Source: CAYNRA01 sp046296415 (GTDB lineage Bacteria; Bacteroidota; Bacteroidia; Cytophagales; Spirosomataceae). Taken from it: a DNA stretch of 64,000 nt. Of the stretch, positions 51,644 to 59,856 are shown piece after piece. The first letter of the stretch is position 1; every line of letters starts with the position of its first letter. The notes under the pieces were generated by a model. That model searched no databases and was not told the DNA's origin. It saw nothing but the letters and a program-made list of their open reading frames with translations. Both the position numbers and the translations under genes were made by a program. The stretch spans positions 310,001-374,000 of the forward strand of contig JBKBLN010000002.1 in assembly GCA_046296415.1 (NCBI GenBank), in the 5' to 3' direction.

Positions 51644-51658
51644 TCTGCCCCTTTTTTT
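51624..51658. terminator. Bidirectional terminator between converging genes
   Basis: A-rich arm plus AGGGGCAGA and its mirror TCTGCCCCT with T-run form a perfect stem over a 5-base loop that contains the stop codon of the upstream gene. Confidence 0.92.
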
Positions 51659-51660
51659 GA

Positions 51661-53088
51661 TCAATGACCTGATTTCCCTGAAGCTACCGTCTGATCGAAA
51701 TCAATCCCTTGTTTTTTGAGTACACCACGAACCCTCCAACCAAAAAACATCAGATAACCAAAGCATACTATGGCTACGACATAGGAAGGTTGAATCCCAA
51801 CTTGATCCGCCACGTACCCTTGAATTACGGGTACCACGGCACCACCGATGATCATCATGATCAAAAAAGCGGCTCCTTGGTTGGTGTATTTACCCAGACC
51901 TGCTGTGCCCAAGGAAAAAATGGAGGGCCAAAGGACCGAACAGAAAAGTCCTCCACTGGTGAAAGCAAACAGGGCAATATATCCGGAAGTGAAAAGTCCA
52001 ATCAAAACAGAAACAAGCCCTAAACCGGAGAAAACGATCAGGGTTTTCACGGGCTTGTCTTCGGAAAGATAAAAAGCCAAGATCAAAAAGAGAATACAGA
52101 ACGCGTATGGGTACATGACCGTGACGTCGCTACCTCGCAAAGCATTGACAAGCAGAACGATGCCAAAAGCAACATAAGGAACCACCCACAATAAAATTTG
52201 TCTCCATCGCTTGGACATTGGGAAATTGGGAATGGAGGCTGTCCATCGTCCCATCATCATACTTCCCCAAAACAACGAAATATAAGGAGAAACCTGGGAG
52301 GAATCCAATTGCTGAGTTTGATACAAAAATTCACCTAAATTGGAACCGATGGTTACTTCCACCCCTACGTACATGAAGATACCCAACATGCCTAAGATTA
52401 ATTGTGGATGACGCAAGGCACCAAAACCGATATCGATTTCCTCGGTGTTACGGATTTCGGGTAACGGCGATCGATAAAAAAACCAAGCAATAGCAACAAA
52501 TAAAAAGCCTAACACCAAGTAGGGTATTTTGACAGAATCGATGGTGGCCTGTTGAGCGGCATCCTCCGAAACCGCACCAAAAATGGCCACACTGACCAGA
52601 ACGGGTCCTATGGTGGATCCAAAATTGTTCATGGCTCCACCCAAGTTGATTCGCTGGGCGCCTGTAGCAGGATCCCCTAGGGCAATCATGTAGGGCTGAG
52701 TAGCGGTTTGTTGAAGCGAAAATCCTAATCCCACAATAAACAAACCCGTTAATAACAAAGCAAAAGAACCCGCATTGGCCGCAGGGATGAAAATGAGCGT
52801 TCCGACGGCCGAGATCATGAGCCCAAATACAATTCCATTTTTATATCCAATGCGGTTCAAAATATCCCCCTTCCATAAGGCTGATATCAAAAAGTATAAA
52901 ATGGAACCAACAGTATAGGCGATGTAAAATGCAAAGTCCACTAATTGAGATTGCCACTGCTGCAACAAAAATTTTTCTTTGAAGAGAGGAATCAATATGC
53001 CATTGGATGCAGCAACAAACCCCCAAAAGAACCAAACGGTTACCAGGGTAAATAAGGCGGAACGGTGCGTCCCTGAGTTTTGTGTCAT
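51661..53088 (-). CDS. FucP-like sugar MFS transporter
   Basis: A 475-residue member of the glucose/galactose/fucose-proton symporter group of the major facilitator superfamily, with twelve hydrophobic segments. FFWGFVAASNGILIPLFKEKF and GLFIVGLGFSLQQTATQPYMIALG followed by RINLGGAMNNFGSTIGP are signatures of FucP-type carriers. The chosen ATG (MTQNSGTHRSALFTL) is preferred over one 12 codons upstream. Substrate cannot be specified. It is divergent from the second COG0523 gene. Confidence 0.9.
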   Translation of the reverse strand: MTQNSGTHRSALFTLVTVWFFWGFVAASNGILIPLFKEKFLLQQWQSQLVDFAFYIAYTVGSILYFLISALWKGDILNRIGYKNGIVFGLMISAVGTLIFIPAANAGSFALLLTGLFIVGLGFSLQQTATQPYMIALGDPATGAQRINLGGAMNNFGSTIGPVLVSVAIFGAVSEDAAQQATIDSVKIPYLVLGFLFVAIAWFFYRSPLPEIRNTEEIDIGFGALRHPQLILGMLGIFMYVGVEVTIGSNLGEFLYQTQQLDSSQVSPYISLFWGSMMMGRWTASIPNFPMSKRWRQILLWVVPYVAFGIVLLVNALRGSDVTVMYPYAFCILFLILAFYLSEDKPVKTLIVFSGLGLVSVLIGLFTSGYIALFAFTSGGLFCSVLWPSIFSLGTAGLGKYTNQGAAFLIMMIIGGAVVPVIQGYVADQVGIQPSYVVAIVCFGYLMFFGWRVRGVLKKQGIDFDQTVASGKSGH

Positions 53089-53255
53089 AAGGGTAGTAAT
53101 GGTTAAACGGATCCAATTTACCATTTTCTCCGTATTGACCTAAAAGTTCAAGGAATATTCTTACCCATTGAGCACGAAAACGTTTGCTTACCATTTTTTC
53201 TGGTCCCCCAAACGGTATTTTTTTATCCTTTGATTTCTTTCTTCTATCCTTTCCT

Positions 53256-53282
53256 TATATTTGCAACAAGGTTGCAAATATA
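53256..53282 (+). promoter_or_regulatory. Palindromic operator over the COG0523 promoter
   Basis: TATATTTGCAAC (53256-53267), AAG, GTTGCAAATATA (53271-53282): perfect 12-bp arms. The left arm begins with an exact -7 box TATATTTG; a TTTG 23 bases upstream (53229-53232) is a candidate -33 element. A dyad over the -7 and start region fits repression, and COG0523 genes are often under the zinc regulator Zur, so a Zur-type site is inferred. Confidence 0.6.
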
Positions 53283-53291
53283 AACTTGGAA

Positions 53292-54488
53292 ATGAAAAAA
53301 TTACCAGTAACGGTTTTATCCGGATTTTTAGGGGCGGGAAAGACGACCCTGTTACAGCATGTTCTTCACAATAAACAGGGTTTAAAAGTGGCCGTTATTG
53401 TCAACGACATGAGTGAAGTGAACGTAGATGCCCGTTTGGTGCAGGAGGAGGGTGTGTTGCATCGAACGGAAGAGAAACTGGTGGAGATGAGCAATGGCTG
53501 TATCTGTTGTACCCTTCGGGAGGACTTGATGATTGAGGTGGAAAAGCTTGCCAAAGAAGGCCGATTTGATTATTTGTTAATTGAGTCCACGGGTATTTCG
53601 GAGCCTGTGCCGGTTGCGCAGACGTTTTCATTTGTGGACGAGGCCTCGGGCATTGACTTATCGGCATGGTCTTACATAGACACGATGGTCACGGTGGTAG
53701 ATGCGGCTTCTTTTGGACGTGATTTCAGCTCCATTGATACTGTTTGGTCGAGAAAACTAAATGAGGACCCCTCAGACCAGCGTACTTTGGTCAATTTGTT
53801 GACGGATCAAGTGGAATTTGCTGATGTCATTCTGCTGAATAAGTCCGATCTTGTCACGGCCCATCAATTAGGCGAATTAAAAGCGGTGATCCGGTCATTG
53901 AATGCGGGTGCTGAGATTATCGAAACAACATTTAGTGAGGTCCCCGTTAATAAAATCATGGGGACGGGGCGATTCGATTTTGAAACGGCATCTCAATCTG
54001 CGGGATGGATACAGGAATTGGAAAAAGGTCATCATACACCTGAAACCGAAGAATATGGAATTTCAAGTTTTGTTTTTCGGGACAAACGGCCCTTTCACCC
54101 CCAGCGGTTTTGGGAGTACATTCAAAACGAGTGGTACGCCGGGATTTTACGATCGAAAGGGTTATTTTGGTTGGCGAGTCGACCTGACCAAGCTTTAAAT
54201 TGGAGTCAAGCAGGTGGTTCGTTACGTGCCGATTCGGCTGGGGTTTGGTGGGCGAGCATGTCGTTCAGCCAACGTATTCAGTACGCGTCTTTTTTAGAAA
54301 ATCAACGCATGATCGAAAGTCGCTGGCATAAACGCTTCGGCGATCGACAGAATGAGCTTGTGATTATAGGGCAAGATATACCGAAAGAGCAAATTTGGGC
54401 GGAGTTGGTTTCCTGTTTGTGTACGGAAGAGGAAATACAAGCTATGGAAAAAGGATACGCTTTCTCCGATCCTTTCCCCTTACCCTAA
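53292..54488 (+). CDS. COG0523/CobW-family G3E GTPase (second copy)
   Basis: A 398-residue paralogue of the GTPase at 15 kb: GFLGAGKTT at 11-19, NDMSEVNVDA (the family-typical NDxxxxNID region), CxCC as C70, C72, C73, LLIESTGISEP and LNKSDLV. The C-terminal CobW domain is longer than in the first copy, with His-rich HHTPETEE. The ATG used follows the promoter; the frame extends 36 codons into it. Many proteins of this size are zinc-responsive; the palindrome ahead of it supports metal regulation. Confidence 0.95.
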   Translation: MKKLPVTVLSGFLGAGKTTLLQHVLHNKQGLKVAVIVNDMSEVNVDARLVQEEGVLHRTEEKLVEMSNGCICCTLREDLMIEVEKLAKEGRFDYLLIESTGISEPVPVAQTFSFVDEASGIDLSAWSYIDTMVTVVDAASFGRDFSSIDTVWSRKLNEDPSDQRTLVNLLTDQVEFADVILLNKSDLVTAHQLGELKAVIRSLNAGAEIIETTFSEVPVNKIMGTGRFDFETASQSAGWIQELEKGHHTPETEEYGISSFVFRDKRPFHPQRFWEYIQNEWYAGILRSKGLFWLASRPDQALNWSQAGGSLRADSAGVWWASMSFSQRIQYASFLENQRMIESRWHKRFGDRQNELVIIGQDIPKEQIWAELVSCLCTEEEIQAMEKGYAFSDPFPLP

Positions 54489-54532
54489 AATAAAAAAGGC
54501 CAATGAACGCGTTCATTGGCCTTTTTTATTTT
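54487..54532. terminator. Perfect 46-bp bidirectional terminator
   Basis: The two 23-base arms are exactly complementary around ACGCGT, with AT-rich ends giving T-runs on both strands. The stop codons of the COG0523 gene and nhaD sit at its two ends. Confidence 0.95.
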
Positions 54533-55808
54533 AATGAAATAGCCCTTTCATGAGTAAGAAAGTGGCTATTCCGGCAAAATAGCCAAGCAATGCCAACCAA
54601 GATATTTTCTTAACGTACCAAAAGAAATTGATTTTCTCCATACCCATGGCCGCGACTCCCGCTGCGGAGCCAATGATGAGGGCGCTGCCGCCGGTTCCGG
54701 CACAGAAAGCCAGTAATTCCCAAAAGGGATCATCTGTGGGAAACTGGTCCAAACTGTACATACCCATCGATGCCGCGACAAGCGGGACGTTATCGACGAC
54801 AGAAGATAATAACCCAATGAGCGTTACAATTACTGTTTGATTTTGGAAAGTATCCGTCAGCCAATTCGCGGCTGAAGTTAAAATACCTACTGTTTGCAAG
54901 GCTGATACAGCCAACAGAATACCTAAGAAGAACAAAACTGAGGGCATATCAATTTTCTCGAGGGCGCGGTAAACCGATAGGTTTTTCTTGACTTCTTCTT
55001 CTTTATTTTTTAGCAAGAGTTCGGTAACGGCCCAAAGAATACCCAGAGATAAAAGCATTCCCATGAAAGGAGGAAGATGCGTAACCGTTTTAAATATAGG
55101 AACGAACAGTAATCCCCCGATCCCCGTAAAAAAAACAATTTGCTTGTCTTTCTCAGATATTGGCTGACCCGTGGTTTCCTCCAATACTTTGGGGGCTAAG
55201 GTACCTTTCACTTGCCGGGTTACAACCACTAATGGGATAATCAAACAAACCAACGAGGGGACAATCAATTGAATCACGATATTTCCGGCCGTAATTTGTC
55301 CCCCAATCCAGAGCATGGTGGTGGTTACGTCCCCCATCGGAGACCAAGCTCCACCTGCATTGGCAGCGACAACGATGATTCCAACAAACAATAGGCGTAA
55401 ATCTGCTTTGTCAATTAATTTTTTCACCAAAGTAACCATCACGATGGTGGTGGTAAGGTTATCCAAGATGGCCGATAAAAAAAAGGCCAGTACACTAATT
55501 ATCCAAAGTAGTTTGACTTGATCTCGGGTTTTGATTTGGTGGGTAATGATATCAAAACCATCATACGTGTCTATCAATTCAACGATGGTCATGGCACCCA
55601 TCAAAAAAAACAAAATACCCGCAATTTCACTCGTATGATGGTATAATTCTTCATTGACATGACCACTATCGTGCATCATAAACGTCACGAGCGTCCAACA
55701 AAGAGCACCAGTAAGCAAAGCGGAGGAGGACTTGTCAATGGAAATTGTGTGTTCCAGGACAATGCCCAAGTAGCCGAATACAAAAACGGCAACCAGTAAC
55801 ATTTCCAT
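54531..55808 (-). CDS. nhaD: Sodium/proton antiporter NhaD
   Basis: A 425-residue ion transporter of the NhaD/ArsB superfamily with about eleven to twelve hydrophobic segments. Typical pieces are LFFLMGAMTIVELIDTYDGFDIIT, AFFLSAILDNLTTTIVMVTLVKKLI and SPMGDVTTTMLWI, containing the conserved acidic and polar residues of the transport core. It maintains Na+/H+ balance at alkaline or saline conditions. Its promoter is visible just upstream; it is monocistronic. Confidence 0.93.
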   Translation of the reverse strand: MEMLLVAVFVFGYLGIVLEHTISIDKSSSALLTGALCWTLVTFMMHDSGHVNEELYHHTSEIAGILFFLMGAMTIVELIDTYDGFDIITHQIKTRDQVKLLWIISVLAFFLSAILDNLTTTIVMVTLVKKLIDKADLRLLFVGIIVVAANAGGAWSPMGDVTTTMLWIGGQITAGNIVIQLIVPSLVCLIIPLVVVTRQVKGTLAPKVLEETTGQPISEKDKQIVFFTGIGGLLFVPIFKTVTHLPPFMGMLLSLGILWAVTELLLKNKEEEVKKNLSVYRALEKIDMPSVLFFLGILLAVSALQTVGILTSAANWLTDTFQNQTVIVTLIGLLSSVVDNVPLVAASMGMYSLDQFPTDDPFWELLAFCAGTGGSALIIGSAAGVAAMGMEKINFFWYVKKISWLALLGYFAGIATFLLMKGLFH

Positions 55809-55848
55809 AGGGTTTAAATTTAGTTTTTAACAAACGCGTGTGTGTTTG

Positions 55849-55878
55849 CAAAAATAGGAAACTTGAAGGGTACTCAAA
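55849..55878 (-). promoter_or_regulatory. nhaD promoter
   Basis: On the minus strand TTTG (55878-55875), an 18-base spacer and TATTTTTG (55856-55849), 40 bases before the ATG. Confidence 0.5.
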
Positions 55879-55900
55879 AGTTTATTTTGAAATGGTTGGG

Positions 55901-55996
55901 AAATGAGAGAGGAGAGAGGAGTGATGAGAGATGAGAGATGAGAGATGAGAGATGAGTGATGAGAGAGTAGTGATGAGAGGTGAGAGATGAGGTGAT
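55901..55996. repeat. Heptanucleotide array (ATGAGAG)n
   Basis: About ten imperfect copies of the 7-mer ATGAGAG (variants GTGATGAG, GAGAGAGTAG) in tandem. It lies in the 495-base gap between nhaD and the pntB terminator, which otherwise holds the MITE-like copy and a second heptamer array. Confidence 0.85.
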
Positions 55997-56024
55997 AATG
56001 TTTAAAATTATGAATTCATAATTC

Positions 56025-56198
56025 AATGTCGTTTAGTTAGTGGATTCTTCCACGAAGTAGCCCATGATTACGGCCCTTCAGGCCTTTTTTTGCTAGGGTT
56101 TGTGCCATTTCCCTAGCCTTCGCAGGCTAGGTTATTGATTAAGCACCGTTGGTGCTGGATTAAAGCAGCTAGGTAAAATTCCTTAACTAAACGACATT
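56025..56198. mobile_element. MITE-like element, copy A
   Basis: A 174-bp non-coding unit bounded by AATGTCGTTTAGTTA and its exact complement TAACTAAACGACATT (15-bp terminal inverted repeats). Two further 174-bp copies lie at 62460 and 63639. Inside are small dyads (CCTTCAGG, CTAGCC/GGCTAG, GCACC-GTT-GGTGC). No ORF, so it would need a transposase in trans. It is followed by the heptamer array (ATTCATA)n. Confidence 0.85.
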
Positions 56199-56199
56199 G

Positions 56200-56238
56200 A
56201 TTCATAATTCATAATTCATAATTCATAATTCATAATTC
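56200..56238. repeat. Heptanucleotide array (ATTCATA)n
   Basis: Five near-perfect copies of ATTCATA plus a partial one, immediately right of the MITE-like copy. The same heptamer flanks the other copies in fewer repeats. Confidence 0.85.
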
Positions 56239-56244
56239 TATTAC

Positions 56245-56284
56245 AAAAAATCCGACCTTTCGGGAATCTTCGAAAGGTCGGATT
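56245..56284 (-). terminator. pnt operon terminator
   Basis: AATCCGACCTTTCG and CGAAAGGTCGGATT form a perfect 14-bp stem with an 8-base loop. On the minus strand a U-run follows. Confidence 0.92.
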
Positions 56285-56303
56285 GAATGTTAGAATCTAT
56301 TGA

Positions 56304-57692
56304 TTACAATTCTTTCATTTCCCCTACTACTTTGGTGATGGTTTGTTTGGCATCTCCAAACAACATCAAACAATTGGGGTAGCCAAACAGCTCGTTTTCT
56401 ATACCGGCATACCCTTTGCCCATACTTCGCTTGGAAACAATGACTGTTTGGGCTTTATCCGCGTTCAAAATGGGCATGCCAAAAATTGGACTCTGGGGAT
56501 TCGTTCGGGCGGCTGGATTGACGACATCATTCGCTCCTACTACAAAAACCAAATCGGTTCGACTAAATTCGTCATTAATTTCCTCCATTTCAATCAATTG
56601 ATCGTAGGGAATATTGGCCTCTGCCAACAGTACATTCATATGCCCCGGCATACGACCTGCCACAGGGTGGATCGCAAATTTGACGGAGATGTTTCGCTTG
56701 GCACATAATTCTGACAACTCGCGAATGGCATGCTGGGCCTGGGCTACCGCCATTCCATAGCCTGGAACAATAATTACCGAGGAGGCTGCATCGAACAACA
56801 TGGCGGCTTCTTCAACGCCTACTTCTTTGACCACGATTTCTGGACCATCACTCGTGGACCCCGAGGCTGTTTGCCCGAAACCACCAAGCAGAACACTGAC
56901 CAATGACCGGTTCATCGCTTTACACATAATTTGGGTCAATATAATTCCTGATGCCCCAACCAAAGCACCTGAAACGATCAGCACCGAATTATTTAAAACA
57001 AAACCCGTGGTACAAGCTGCCATTCCAGAATAGGAATTGAGGAGGGAGATTACCACCGGCATGTCGGCACCACCGATCGGAATCACGGTCAGTACCCCTA
57101 AAATCAGAGACAAAATAATGAAAATCAAAACCCACAAGGGATCGATAGCGGACCAAAAGGCCATGCTTCCTACCAGAAGAATACTCAAGAACAGGATCAG
57201 ATTTAAGGCATGTTGCCCCGAAAAAGTGATTGGCTGACCTGAGATTCGCCCATTTAATTTTAAAAAGGCCACGACGGAGCCTGTAAAAGTGATTCCACCG
57301 ATGAAAATACTGACTAAGGCACTGGGGCCCACGATGGCATCAAGACCTTGATTTAGTTCGTACTGGCGAAGCCAATAGTCGGAGGTTGCCACAGCGACTG
57401 AGGCCAAACCTCCAAAACCATTGAAAAGTGCCACCATTTCTGGAATTTGGGTCATTTCCACTCGGCGAGCAATCACTAAACCAATCACAGATCCTACGAG
57501 CATACCTCCCAGGATTTCGGGTAGAGTTAACACTTGCACTTGAACCAAGGTGGCCAAAATAGCTAACAGCATTCCCAGTGCCGAAAGTAAATTCCCTTGT
57601 CGGGCGGCTTTGGTTTTATTCATCCATTTGATTCCCAAAATGAATAAAACCGCCGAGATGAGGTATATAATTTGTATCCAGTGTGTCATCAT
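56304..57692 (-). CDS. pntB: NAD(P) transhydrogenase subunit beta
   Basis: PntB carries the membrane dII part and the NADP(H)-binding dIII domain of the proton-translocating transhydrogenase. The 462 residues have eight or nine hydrophobic segments, then GYGMAVAQAQHAIRELSELC (dIII Rossmann motif), HPVAGRMPGHMNVLLAEA, VGANDVVNPAARTNPQSPIFGMP, and KRSMGKGYAGIEN. It closes the three-gene operon with 4 bases between it and pntAB. Confidence 0.97.
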   Translation of the reverse strand: MMTHWIQIIYLISAVLFILGIKWMNKTKAARQGNLLSALGMLLAILATLVQVQVLTLPEILGGMLVGSVIGLVIARRVEMTQIPEMVALFNGFGGLASVAVATSDYWLRQYELNQGLDAIVGPSALVSIFIGGITFTGSVVAFLKLNGRISGQPITFSGQHALNLILFLSILLVGSMAFWSAIDPLWVLIFIILSLILGVLTVIPIGGADMPVVISLLNSYSGMAACTTGFVLNNSVLIVSGALVGASGIILTQIMCKAMNRSLVSVLLGGFGQTASGSTSDGPEIVVKEVGVEEAAMLFDAASSVIIVPGYGMAVAQAQHAIRELSELCAKRNISVKFAIHPVAGRMPGHMNVLLAEANIPYDQLIEMEEINDEFSRTDLVFVVGANDVVNPAARTNPQSPIFGMPILNADKAQTVIVSKRSMGKGYAGIENELFGYPNCLMLFGDAKQTITKVVGEMKEL

Positions 57693-57696
57693 TGTC

Positions 57697-57984
57697 TTAC
57701 TTCTTTTTAAACATTTTCAACATACGATCGGTCACGGCATATCCACCCACTACATTGATCGTGGCCAAAACGATAGCAATCAAGCCGAGTATTTTGGAGA
57801 TGGACGTGTAGCCAAGTTCATTGGAGGCTAAAATAGCCCCGACCAAGGTGATCCCTGAGATCGCATTGGAGCCCGACATTAAAGGTGTGTGAAGAGTTGG
57901 AGGAACTTTAGCAATAAGTTCAAACCCTAAAAAAGAAGCAATAACCAATATAAATAACAAGCTAAGAAAAACTTCGATGGTCAT
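57697..57984 (-). CDS. pntAB: NAD(P) transhydrogenase subunit alpha, part 2
   Basis: The membrane part of the alpha subunit as a separate 95-residue gene with three hydrophobic segments; LHTPLMSGSNAISGITLVGAI is the conserved first transmembrane signature of PntA dII. In many bacteria alpha is split like this. Its start overlaps the pntAA stop by 4 bases (ATGA). Confidence 0.95.
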   Translation of the reverse strand: MTIEVFLSLLFILVIASFLGFELIAKVPPTLHTPLMSGSNAISGITLVGAILASNELGYTSISKILGLIAIVLATINVVGGYAVTDRMLKMFKKK

Positions 57985-59117
57985 GAGGGTAGTGATTTAA
58001 TGAGTGATTGCGTGAAAGCGTGTACAATGTTTCCTTGATGGGTAATCAAACAACCTTGGGTGATTTCCTCTTCCAGTTCCAATTTTAATCCTTCTGGAGT
58101 CGCAACATGCATCAGCAATGTACTGATATTGGTTGCGTACAACTGGCTGGCATTGATGGGCAATAGGGAGGGCAAATTCGCCTGCCCAATGATGGTGACA
58201 TCGTGTACCTCGAGGGTTTGATTCAACTGAGACAAAGCGCAATTTCCTCCCGATTCAACAGCCATATCCACAATGACCGATCCGGGCTTCATGGATTTGA
58301 CCATCTCTTCTGTAATCAGCACAGGAGCTTTTTTTCCAATGACCAAGGCGGTGGTGATGACGAGATCAGCTTCCTTAATTCTTTCTTCGACTAAGGCTTT
58401 TTGCTTGGCAAGGAAATCGGCTGAAACCTCTTTGGCGTAGCCTCCGACGATTTCAACGCCTTCGGTGCCCTCGACCGTCAAAAAACGCCCTCCGAGAGAT
58501 TCAACTTGTTCTTTGGTTTCGGGCCGGACGTCTGTGACTTCCACCACGGCCCCGAGTCTCTTGGCTGTGGCGATCGCCTGCAAACCCGCTACACCTGCAC
58601 CAAATATCAGAACTTTGGAGGGGGTGATCGTCCCCGCGGCGGTCATCATCAGTGGGAAAATTTTCCCCAGGGCATTGGCACCCATCAAAACGGCTTTGTA
58701 CCCTGCCAAGTTTGCTTGGGAGGAAAGTGCATCCATTTTTTGGGCTCTTGAAATCCGTGGAACCGCATCCATAGCAAAAGCTGAAATTTGCTTTTGATTG
58801 AGGGCAGCCACTACCTCGGGAACGGTATAGGCATACAAAAAGGAAATGCAGGAGGCTCCAGAAGGCATTTCCAGCACCTCTTCTTGGGTAAAGGAATTGA
58901 CCTTCAAGAAGAGCTGAGCCTCCGCAAACACGCGCGCACGGGGCAGTACCTGAGCGCCAGAATCTTGGTAGGACTGATCTGAGAACGCTGAGGCAAGTCC
59001 AGCTTGGGCCTCGACGACCACCTGAAATCCTTTCTTGAGGAGTAACTTGACCACCTCGGGAGTCAGAGCCACTCGGCATTCACCGGGTCTAGTTTCTTTT
59101 AATACACCAATTTTCAT
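57981..59117 (-). CDS. pntAA: NAD(P) transhydrogenase subunit alpha, part 1
   Basis: The soluble NAD(H)-binding dI domain, 378 residues, resembling alanine dehydrogenase: MKIGVLKETRPGECRVALTPEVVKLL, LSSQANLAGYKAVL, the Rossmann motif VLIFGAGVAGLQAIATAKRLGAVVEVTDVRPE and MKPGSVIVDMAVESGGNCALS. First gene of the operon. A TTCGTTTG box (59193-59186, one mismatch to the -7 consensus) with TTG 23 bases upstream is a plausible promoter. The 375-base gap upstream holds nothing else I can identify. Confidence 0.96.
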   Translation of the reverse strand: MKIGVLKETRPGECRVALTPEVVKLLLKKGFQVVVEAQAGLASAFSDQSYQDSGAQVLPRARVFAEAQLFLKVNSFTQEEVLEMPSGASCISFLYAYTVPEVVAALNQKQISAFAMDAVPRISRAQKMDALSSQANLAGYKAVLMGANALGKIFPLMMTAAGTITPSKVLIFGAGVAGLQAIATAKRLGAVVEVTDVRPETKEQVESLGGRFLTVEGTEGVEIVGGYAKEVSADFLAKQKALVEERIKEADLVITTALVIGKKAPVLITEEMVKSMKPGSVIVDMAVESGGNCALSQLNQTLEVHDVTIIGQANLPSLLPINASQLYATNISTLLMHVATPEGLKLELEEEITQGCLITHQGNIVHAFTQSLIKSLPS

Positions 59118-59492
59118 TTGCTACGTTTGGGTTAAAAAAGGAAGTAAATCGAGAACTAAGGTAGGGAATATTTGGCTGAAAGATGCAAACGAAGAATTTA
59201 ATGCTAGACAGTGGCACAAGAAACCTTTTGTCGTCCTATTAAGTAGTTTTTAACCAGACTGAAATAGTAGGGGGAGGTTCTTTTCATCAAATAAACTTGG
59301 TTCAACGACAATTCGTGCGGAAACTGTATCAGGGATTCCTCATGTACATGGTGGCTCTTGGCGGTTCAGTGTATTCTGATGCCTTTTAGCCATTTCTTCG
59401 CACAGAGGACTGAATCTCACTAAAACAATCAGAGAACCAAAAACTTTCCAGTATATTTCCTTTTCCTGGATCCTTCAAACCCGTCTATACTT

Positions 59493-59780
59493 ATGAATAA
59501 AGACCTAATTTTACGAGAAAAATTGGCGATTCAGCGAACACATTTGGCGAATCAGGCTACGTTCTTGGCATTTTTTCGTACGTCCCTCTATTTGTTTGTC
59601 GCTGGACTTAGTACAGAGAATGTCTTGAAACTAGAAGCCAATCATCCAGCTGTGTATGCTTTATTTGGACTTTCCCCGTTGGTATTTTTGTTTGGTGTCC
59701 TTCAATTCTTCTATCAAAAACGAAAAATTGATCAAGCCGAGATCCATGTCGGCGACTATAAAGAGGATTATGAGGGATGA
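59493..59780 (+). CDS. DUF202 family membrane protein
   Basis: 95 residues. The N-terminus LILREKLAIQRTHLANQATFLAFFRTSLYLFVAGLS has the DUF202/YidH signature (R-x4-ERTxLA...RT) and two hydrophobic segments (about 28-42 and 53-70). Function is unknown; it is a short inner-membrane protein. The peptidase gene follows after 76 bases on the same strand. Confidence 0.88.
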   Translation: MNKDLILREKLAIQRTHLANQATFLAFFRTSLYLFVAGLSTENVLKLEANHPAVYALFGLSPLVFLFGVLQFFYQKRKIDQAEIHVGDYKEDYEG

Positions 59781-59856
59781 GAGACTGCATTCATCTACAA
59801 CATTTTTTCAGCCCAAAGAAAGTCTGTATTTTACTTTTTTAAAGAGAAATCAATCT

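Noticed and set aside
55901..56238. Possible CRISPR array
   Set aside because: Repeats are 7 bp with no spacers and no cas genes are nearby.
59118..59492. Possible gene remnant in the 375-base gap before DUF202
   Set aside because: All frames are interrupted and no family-like segment or strong RNA structure was seen; only a weak pntAA promoter is supported.
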